Shown one piece after another: positions 57,604 through 64,000 of a stretch of 64,000 nucleotides of DNA. The first letter of the stretch is position 1. Every line of letters begins with the position of its first letter. The translations under genes and the position numbers were made by a program. The notes under the pieces are model-generated. The model searched no databases. It saw only the letters and a program-made list of their open reading frames with translations, and was not told where the DNA came from. The DNA is from Butyriboletus loyo (taxonomy: Eukaryota > Basidiomycota > Agaricomycetes > Boletales > Boletaceae), in the NCBI GenBank assembly GCA_038093515.1, contig JBBPSI010000100.1:1-64000 (forward strand), in the 5' to 3' direction.

Positions 57604-58795
57604 ATGAGGCCCTCCGTCCTCGCCGCTCCTTTGCTCCTCGCTTCCACCACATTCGCTCGTTCCCCCCTCAGACGTGGCCAAACCACAGATGCCTGCGCGA
57701 ACCTCGACGCAGACCTTGTGTTCTCAGATGTTATGGTTGATGGTGAGTTGTTTCACATCACCTTCTACAATGCTGGGTTCCAACTTGGTACAGGCAAGCC
57801 ATATGATGCTGGCCGTATCGACATTGGTCTCTGTATCTCCCAGGTAAAAACATTTGTCGGTCACTTCAACGTCACAGAAGCCGCCATCAAGGTTGTTGGC
57901 GTCGACAAGGTCGAATCCACTGTTATTGCCATGGTACACTCACCTGTGTCTTCATACAATACGCCAAACGCTTACCTTTGCTTTTCACAGATCAAGAAAG
58001 CGGGCGTGCAGTGCACCTACCCGCCGCACGCTAAGCCCTCAGTCACCGGCAGTAACGAGTGTGACTTTGTATGCATGGATGGCTTCATGGCAATGCCCAC
58101 GAATCATCCTTCATCGTGCACCTGTCCTCCCCATCTGACCGAGTGTAATGGCAAATGTGGTGATTTCCGCTTGAACTGTCCGACGACGCCACCCCCTTCG
58201 CGCCGGCAAAATGAACCCAAGTGCTGCAAGGACTTGATGATGTGTGGTGTGCCCGAGGCAACATCGGGCGAGGCGTACAAGTGCACCGATGTCGCGTCTG
58301 ACTCGTACACTTGTATGTCTTTTTCATTGTCTAAATCCATCTACTCTACCTCTGACCGTGACTCCACCAGGCGGTGGCTGCGTCAAGGCCTCTCCTTTCG
58401 GCAGTCCCTCCACCAACGGTCTCAACTGCCACAAGATTCCTAACGTCGATGAGGTTTCCTGCAAGGACAGCATGTGCTTCGTCCATTCTTGCAACAGTGG
58501 CTTTACCGTCTCGGAGTCGAACGATGGATGTGTTACCCACCCCGACGGAAAGACCGCTCGCGGTTTCCCTGTGTCAGGTGCTGGCCAAGTTATCGGTGTT
58601 ACTAAACCTGTGAAAACAGTTCCCCGTGAGGAGTCGTCGCAAAGGACCGTGCCCGATTCCGTGGCTTATGACAAGGTGCCTCGTACCGACGCCACTTCTG
58701 GCCTCACCAGCTCGATTCCCCCAAATGGTGCATCATTGAATGTGGCCCACAATCTTATTAAGGACACCAAGGTTCCCCGTGGGTTTGACTCTTGA
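57604..58795 (+). CDS. CPL1/PriA-like secreted cysteine-rich protein
   Basis: Secreted protein of about 320 residues with signal peptide MRPSVLAAPLLLASTTFARS and a likely dibasic processing site (LRRG). A cysteine-rich middle reads NECDFVCMDGFM, CTCPPHLTECNGKCGDFRLN and CCKDLMMCGV. The C-terminal CPL1-like domain follows: SYTCGGGCVKAS, GLNCHKIPNVDEVSCKDSMC and VHSCNSGFTVS. Introns near 57.74, 57.84, 57.93 and 58.31 kb keep these blocks in frame. The tail is hydrophilic and lacks a GPI signal. Related proteins are Cryptococcus Cpl1, a secreted virulence factor, and mushroom PriA, but whether this one affects a host is unknown. Confidence 0.85.
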
Positions 58796-59327
58796 GGGTC
58801 ACATCGTAACAGATGACGAGGGGGTGGCAGCCTCTGGGCGAGTTGGTGAAGGCCAAAGCATTTGCGCCCATACCTTAATTCAAGTTTACTTACTATCTAC
58901 AGTATTTCATTTATTAACGACTTCCTGTTCGTCTTCTGATTCAAGGGATTCATCAACGTCTGGGCCGTCAATCGTTCTTCTGTCTCGTCCAACGGTCTGG
59001 CCTTACCCATGGGGTCGGTAATTATACTGTAGTTGGCCAGCCAGTTTTGACAACTCACACGAGTCTTGGGTTTCCTGCAAGGACTGAAGCTTCAGTGGTG
59101 TCTTCTAGTTTGAACTGAGCCACGACCTCACAGCCCTCCCATACTATTAGATTCACCATGTCTGATGATCCATGAGACTCCCATATCGAATACGAAAGCT
59201 GAAGCGCACAATCGCTTTGAATTCCCGAGTACGTCATTCAATTATACATACGCTATTGCGTCATATGTTGGCGTACATAAAAGCGGGGCTATCGGGGGAT
59301 CGTTCCTCTATCTCATGCTCGTTCGCC
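58796..59327. other. Intergenic with TATA box of next gene
   Basis: The 3' flank of the CPL1-like gene, then sequence without a gene. TACATAAAAG near 59274-59283 is a good TATA box for the gene starting at 59328. Confidence 0.5.
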
Positions 59328-59762
59328 ATGTCCACCGACCGAGTCCACCCATCTGCTATTGGCACGAATACCAAGCCCGACCAGATGGGATCCAATGACG
59401 ACGTAGATGCCCCGACGCTACCACCGCAACGACACGTAGGAGCAGCTGGTCTAGGCCCCAATTACCCGTCAGGCCCGGTGAGCTCGAGAACGCACGTGTA
59501 TGCACTTTTCTTTTGACCTGCGAGGATACTTCATCAAAGGGCCTTGTCGACAAGGTGGAAGGCGTGGCGGAAGAGATCAAGGGCAAGATATTGAGGGAAC
59601 CCGAGGTTGTGGAGCGCGGTCGTGAACGCAGGACTGGCGAGTTGATGCGCAAGGAACGAGAGCGGGTAAGTCGCGCGTGCGTCTGTAGGGGGCCACGTAA
59701 TTTGATGTTTTTAGGACAATGCCGCTAATCCTTTTAAAGCGTCTGACGCTGAGGGAAAGTGA
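59328..59762 (+). CDS. Small hydrophilic CsbD-like protein
   Basis: Three exons give a protein of about 105-110 residues: MSTDRVHPSAIGTNTKPDQM with QRHVGAAGLGPNYPSGP; then EDTSSKGLVDKVEGVAEEIK with GKILREPEVVERGRERRTGE; then DNAANPFKASDAEGK and the stop at 59760-59762. The DKVEGVAEEIKGKI...RGRERRTGEL helix pattern is that of small basidiomycete stress-type proteins related to CsbD (general-stress family). No TM segment or signal peptide. The function of this family in fungi is not established. Exon junctions are consensus GTGAGC/GTAAGT donors with AG acceptors. Confidence 0.65.
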
Positions 59763-60985
59763 CAGTGGCGATGTGGTTCGTAGACATGCATGGTACGTTG
59801 AGAGCGTTTGCAAATGTACTATCCAGACTTTACTTCGTCTAAGTTTGACGAGGAGACTGTACGTTCGTGGGATGGAGAGAAGATTGATATCGATTGGTGG
59901 AATAAAAGCAGATCCCACTTCGGAACCGATAGAGTCTTGAAGCTTCTCGAGCTTGATTTTGACAGGGCCGATCTGCTATGGCTCGGCGGTGAGGGGGCGA
60001 GTATGCTTCGGTCATTACGCTCGTCACTGGATCTTCGCCGGCATTGTCTTCTCGCCATCGTTTGGGGTAGAGACACATTCATGCCTGTGTGCATATAGCC
60101 CACGGTATTTGAAGTTGTCGCGATCCGGAATTTTTCGGCATACTGTACACTTTGAATATGCATCTCCGACTGAAACTGTCCGATCTGGTAGCTTCATCGC
60201 AACTACTCGTTAGGACGTGTTCCATGCAATTGTGAGATGACGGGGAGGCTTGAACAGATGGCGACACTTGGCCGTCCTGAGAGTTTCCTAGATTCAAACT
60301 CCGAATGCCTCGTGTTGCCGTCGAGACCAAGTAACTTTGAGGTAATTTCGATTCGGTTCGCACATCTGATTGGCTGTGCTTTCGGCCCGCGTAGCCGCTC
60401 AGTTCGTTACCAGGTGAACGAGGTCGCTTCGTCGTTTTCGAGTCCCCCCAAAATACACTTCTATTCGGTTCGATTCGGTTCGCGGCAACGCTACGACGAT
60501 GCTACCCACAATCTTGGAAGCGACAAGTAACGTGACCTGGTTGCCAGACGCCTGGTCGATCATTGTGTACCATGCGCACCTCTCGTCGCCCCTGATTATT
60601 ATTGATCGTCAACGTTTCAGTTTGATTCCCACATGCATTCCTCGGGAATATCTTCCAAGGCATGCGGATGGCCTTTTCACCACCACTAGGGTCACAAGGG
60701 ACGTGAATAGGGACCCCACTGACCGCCTAATGAATGTTGATCGCACATATTCTGATGTGCAGAAACAATACGAAATGCTCGGTGAACAACACAGGGACCA
60801 AGACAAGCAGCGGAGACGCGCTCAGGGCATACAACCAGAAATAATCAGGACTGGGAGTTGGAGAGAGAGGGGGGGTACAGACAAGCTAGCGGGGAATATA
60901 TGACACGAACACTCTCGACGATCGAGCCCAATTTCGAGGACTCTGAAAAAGCGCCTTAGGAAGGAGGTACTGAAGGTCGTGATAG
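59763..60985. other. Intergenic, no gene recognised
   Basis: Short plus- and minus-strand ORFs (the longest at 60,499-60,903 plus) have no recognised motif. Near 60,470 there are small TTCGGTTCG-type direct repeats. Confidence 0.4.
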
Positions 60986-60989
60986 CCAT

Positions 60990-61208
60990 GATGCGGCGAC
61001 AAGGCACATCGAGAACGATCGCCAACTCATTGTTGGCTCAGAGTCACTTACTCGGACGTAGTTCGTGATGGCCGTGATGGACGCGATACGGTGCAAAGGC
61101 ACTTCCAGATCGTTGGTCAGCGCATTGTCAGCTCACTGACTCGGACCTAATGGAGGCACGTTTAGAACGTTCGTCAAATTATTGTTAGCTCACTTACTCG
61201 GACCTAGT
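60990..61208. repeat. Three diverged tandem repeats (~60-90 bp)
   Basis: The motif TCACTTACTCGGACCTAG recurs with changes at about 61044, 61133 and 61190. Each is preceded by a variant of CAxxTCATTGTTxGCTCA and by AGGCACxTxxAGAACG. Non-coding and decayed. Confidence 0.7.
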
Positions 61209-61849
61209 ACACGTGTTCATGCTTCAAGTCGTATGTTCATGGACTGCATAATATAATTGCGTCATGTAACAAATCCAGGGGTACCTGGTGGTATGTGTTC
61301 CGTATGTTCTGTCAAATTACCGGAGAGAAAACTGAGGTGCGACCGCAGGAACGTTGAGATGTACGGTATTTCTGGGCCACCCAAACGTCGTGCTATAACG
61401 TTCTCCTGGCTAAGGGTCCAACGACGTTGCCGCGATAGCTTCTTCATCACTTGATGAAGTTGTAACTGATAATCATTAGACTACGGCGACAATAATTTTG
61501 CCCCTTTCATCGGCGATATTGCCCGACTTACAGGGATGAGGCTTTCCCAAGGTCAGTCGTCACCATGACACGGTTTTACAATAAGCTTCTGACATGGTCT
61601 GTTTCGCATCTTTCCAAACCTGGCCCATTCAAACGCAGACTCGACCCCTCGGTGCCCCATAGACGATAATCTGGATCATGATGGATCCCAAGTATCTAGG
61701 TGACTGGTTGTCTACGGTTCTACCAATCGGAGTCTCTTCGCGACTCGACCGCAGCATGCAGTCATTACCTCCGAACAACATCTGTGGACCACATGTTGAT
61801 ACTTAAGCAACTCGATCCGCATTCCCCGTGTCACGATAATTCGGTCCCG
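61209..61849. other. Upstream region of GH12 gene
   Basis: No other gene recognised. The GH12 ATG at 61850 is preceded by a GTTGATACTTAAGC sequence about 50 nt upstream that may serve as its core promoter. Confidence 0.4.
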
Positions 61850-62831
61850 ATGATTTCTTGGTCTGCATTGCTTGTGCTCCTTCCACTCGTTTCTACATTC
61901 CCTCTTCAAGAGCGTTGGACCGAGGCTTGCGGCCAGTACGATACAATCCCAGCTGGCTCGTACAGCCTATTGCTCAATCTTTGGGGCAAGTCTCATGCAA
62001 CCTCCGGTAGGCAGTGCTCGCAACTCAAGTCCGTCAGTGAAGACACCGTGACATGGTCCACAAGCTGGTCTTGGGAAGGCAGCACTGACATCAAGAGTTT
62101 CTCCAATATCCAACTCAACGATGGGATCAACCAACAACTCAGTGCGATTTCCACCATGCAAGTGCGTTTCCCGTCGCACATCTTCCATTGTATCTTCCCA
62201 CTGAGATCAATGTCGTAGTCGACATGGTACTGGTCTCAGACAAACCGTGATACAATCGTGGCTGATGTTGCCTATGATATGTTCACTTCCTGGTCTCCTG
62301 GCGGTTCCAACGTGAACGAGGTCATGGTCTGGCTCAGTAATTTCAACGCGGGACCGATCTCTTATGAGTATGACTATGGCGGCAAAGCAGTTCCTATCGC
62401 GGCCTCCCTCGCCATCGCTGGTCAGAATTGGTTAGCCACTTTCTGAGATGGCTCCCGCAGTAAACTCAATCGTATTGTATCGCAGGAACTTGTACCGTGG
62501 TTCCAACGGTCACAATGAGGTCTACTCGTTCCTTCCCGTTCAAAATGACATAGCCAAATTCAGTGGTGACGTTTACGAATTTTTCGCCGTAAGCGTTCAT
62601 CATATACCACACATTTTTCGCATCTCGTTTCTGATGCTCGAAATACATAGTACCTGATCGGTACTGGGTCTATCAGCTCTTCGGAATACCTCGTGACTAC
62701 GCAGGCCGGGACGGAGGCGACATCTGGAACTGCCGTGTTCACGACGTACGTGTCGTTCTGCTCTTGACTCGATTCAATTTCACACGTTTTCTACTCTTTT
62801 CAGATCGGCTTTTAGTTTGAGTATCACCTAG
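61850..62831 (+). CDS. GH12 endo-beta-1,4-glucanase (secreted)
   Basis: Secreted glycoside hydrolase family 12 enzyme, about 245 residues, acting on cellulose, beta-glucan or xyloglucan of plant walls. Signal peptide MISWSALLVLLPLVSTFP. Five exons; introns near 62.16-62.21, 62.43-62.48, 62.59-62.65 and 62.75-62.80 kb. Motifs: CGQYDTIPAGSYSLLLNLWG, ATSGRQCSQLKS, WSTSWSWEGSTDIKSFSNIQ, VADVAYDMFTSWSPGGSNVN, EVMVWLSNFNAGPISY (catalytic nucleophile Glu in NEVMVW), WNLYRGSNGHNEVYSFLPV, FSGDVYEFFA and QAGTEATSG (acid/base Glu). It ends FTTSAFSLSIT. Both catalytic glutamates are present and all junctions are in frame. Confidence 0.93.
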
Positions 62832-63800
62832 GAGTCGGTGTGCCGCCGACGCTCATTTCTGAACGTCAGACGCTCGAAAATCCCCTTCGTTCGTCTGGGT
62901 ACCTGGCATACCCCACTTTGGTCAGTGGATGACTGAAGGGACATTTATATTTTACAGCAGTTTGCCTATTTTGTATACCCTCCGATCTCTAGCGAATGTT
63001 TGGAATTTGAATCGTGGAACAGTCGGTTGTACTGGCCCATCAACGGTATGGAAGCTGATAATTTGTGGTGATCGACAGTACATGAGGAGTGGTCCTTTGA
63101 TGGATCCCTTTTGCGACACGTTTGTAGAATTCTTGTCTGGGTCCGAACGATGTCGCCTCCTCCCTCGTGGCACAGAAGTGTCGGAGTATCAATTAAGTGG
63201 CGGAGCTGAAGAATGCTCATGTGGACACGAACTAAGTAATCATTTCCAACGAGAACGCCTTTCTCCAGGTACAGCAGCCTCAAGTGAGATGAGAAGGCCG
63301 TTCCGCTAGAACCTGTGCACGCTCAGGAAGCTGGCGTGACATCAAACCCAAACGGTTAAGCGGTTGTCGCCTTGGATTCCGTTGCATCACCACGCGACGA
63401 AAATACACTGAATTTTCTAACGCACGCAGAGTCTCTGCAGCACAACAGACGAACAAAAATCAGGAGAAAAAGTGCGTCAATAACAGGTCGTAACAAATAT
63501 GGGTTTCCACAGACAAAGTCAACGGAAGCGTTCCAAAAACGAATGAGAGGCATAACGATATAGCTTGGCGGTGCCTGTTGTGTATGGCAGGGGAGGAAAA
63601 GAGATCACAGGTACGTGAATGCAGGGGTAACAAGAAAGTATAAAAACCCAAAACAGAACCATGGAGCAAAAACGATGGGCGTGGACGTGCATGGAAGCAG
63701 AAGAATTAGGATAGAATATAAGAGGCGGGCAAAAGGAAGATAGTTGAATGACTAGATAAGAGAATAAGAAAAACAAGCTAGCTCTGGTGGGTGAGATTAT
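62832..63800. other. Intergenic; possible 3' UTR of a minus-strand gene
   Basis: No plus-strand gene. From about 63,370 rightwards the minus strand is T-rich and could be the 3' UTR of a gene entering from the right edge. Confidence 0.35.
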
Positions 63801-63827
63801 CCAGTGGAATAAACGTCAGGTCAAGTT

Positions 63828-64000
63828 CAAATCCACACTTAGTCCCTGCTCAGGTTCGTGCATGCCCCTCCTCTGCCGCCCGGTTGCGTCACAAAACCAC
63901 CGCGCGGCTCTAAAAATCACAATCGATGGCCTGGAACAGCCCAGAATATCAGAGTCAACGCAGTCACGCAGATCGCGACGAGCGTCGTAACCCAGATGGC
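63828..64000 (-). CDS. Possible 3' terminal exons of an unknown gene
   Basis: On the minus strand, a 56-nt intron (GTGACTGCG to TTTTTAG, with a GTTGACTCTG branch-like site) can be drawn near 63.91-63.97 kb. Splicing gives ...HLGYDARRDLQPRGGFVTQP followed by GGRGGACTNLSRD and a stop near 63,840. The alternative unspliced frame ends sooner in a hydrophobic segment (AIWVTTLVAICVTALTLIFW). Which reading is right depends on sequence beyond the window. No family can be named. Confidence 0.25.

Noticed and set aside
60930..61208. CRISPR-like array
   Set aside because: The repeats are diverged, of uneven spacing and in a eukaryotic genome; simple decayed tandem repeats fit better.

Overview
The window is nuclear DNA of a filamentous basidiomycete, probably an Agaricomycete of the Rhizoctonia/Ceratobasidium type (the clade is my inference). 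The evidence is genes split by many 45-60 bp GT-AG introns, a nuclear tRNA-Asp with a 13-bp intron, and proteins typical of basidiomycetes (CPL1/PriA-like and tandem-repeat secreted proteins, 14-TM MFS pumps, a GH12 endoglucanase). Nothing bacterial, plasmid-like or CRISPR-like was seen. All gene models were spliced by eye.

Layout. 0-2.7 kb: 3' end of a fatty-acid elongase gene and an AIM32-like sucrase/ferredoxin gene. 2.9-14.7 kb: a repeat-rich stretch with an MFS pseudogene, two intact MFS transporter genes, a fold-back repeat cluster (5.86-7.03 kb), a decayed KDZ-like transposon ORF, a perfect 109-bp inverted repeat and the 5' stub of a Rad2/XPG-type nuclease gene. 15.5-28.4 kb, minus strand: tRNA-Asp, POL2 (DNA polymerase epsilon), a Kin4-like kinase and the v-SNARE SNC1. 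28.4-31.8 kb: gene-poor. 31.9-34 kb: a third intact MFS gene, almost identical to the one at 12.6 kb. 35.8-49.9 kb: a dense housekeeping block with RPL24, GNA1, a conserved unknown protein, ASE1, a secreted two-repeat protein, a small unknown gene, calmodulin, a WASP homologue and a UBR7/Mlo2-like protein. 50.2-56.1 kb, plus strand: a class-V aminotransferase, a stand-alone hydantoinase-B/5-oxoprolinase half and an FAD monooxygenase, possibly a small catabolic group. 56.3-62.8 kb: RCF2, a CPL1-like secreted protein, a small CsbD-like protein, degenerate tandem repeats and a GH12 endoglucanase. The last 1.2 kb is mostly non-coding, with a possible 3' terminal exon of a minus-strand gene.

Most noteworthy: a dispersed MFS family of three intact copies and one relic sharing the same intron positions, with two near-identical direct copies bracketing essential genes such as POL2; a perfect inverted repeat whose arms each look like a small element; and unusual exon structures (micro-exons in calmodulin and SNC1, a start codon split by an intron in SNC1, an ATG-only exon in RPL24, a GC-AG intron in the kinase P-loop). 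No wholly new system could be shown from sequence alone.
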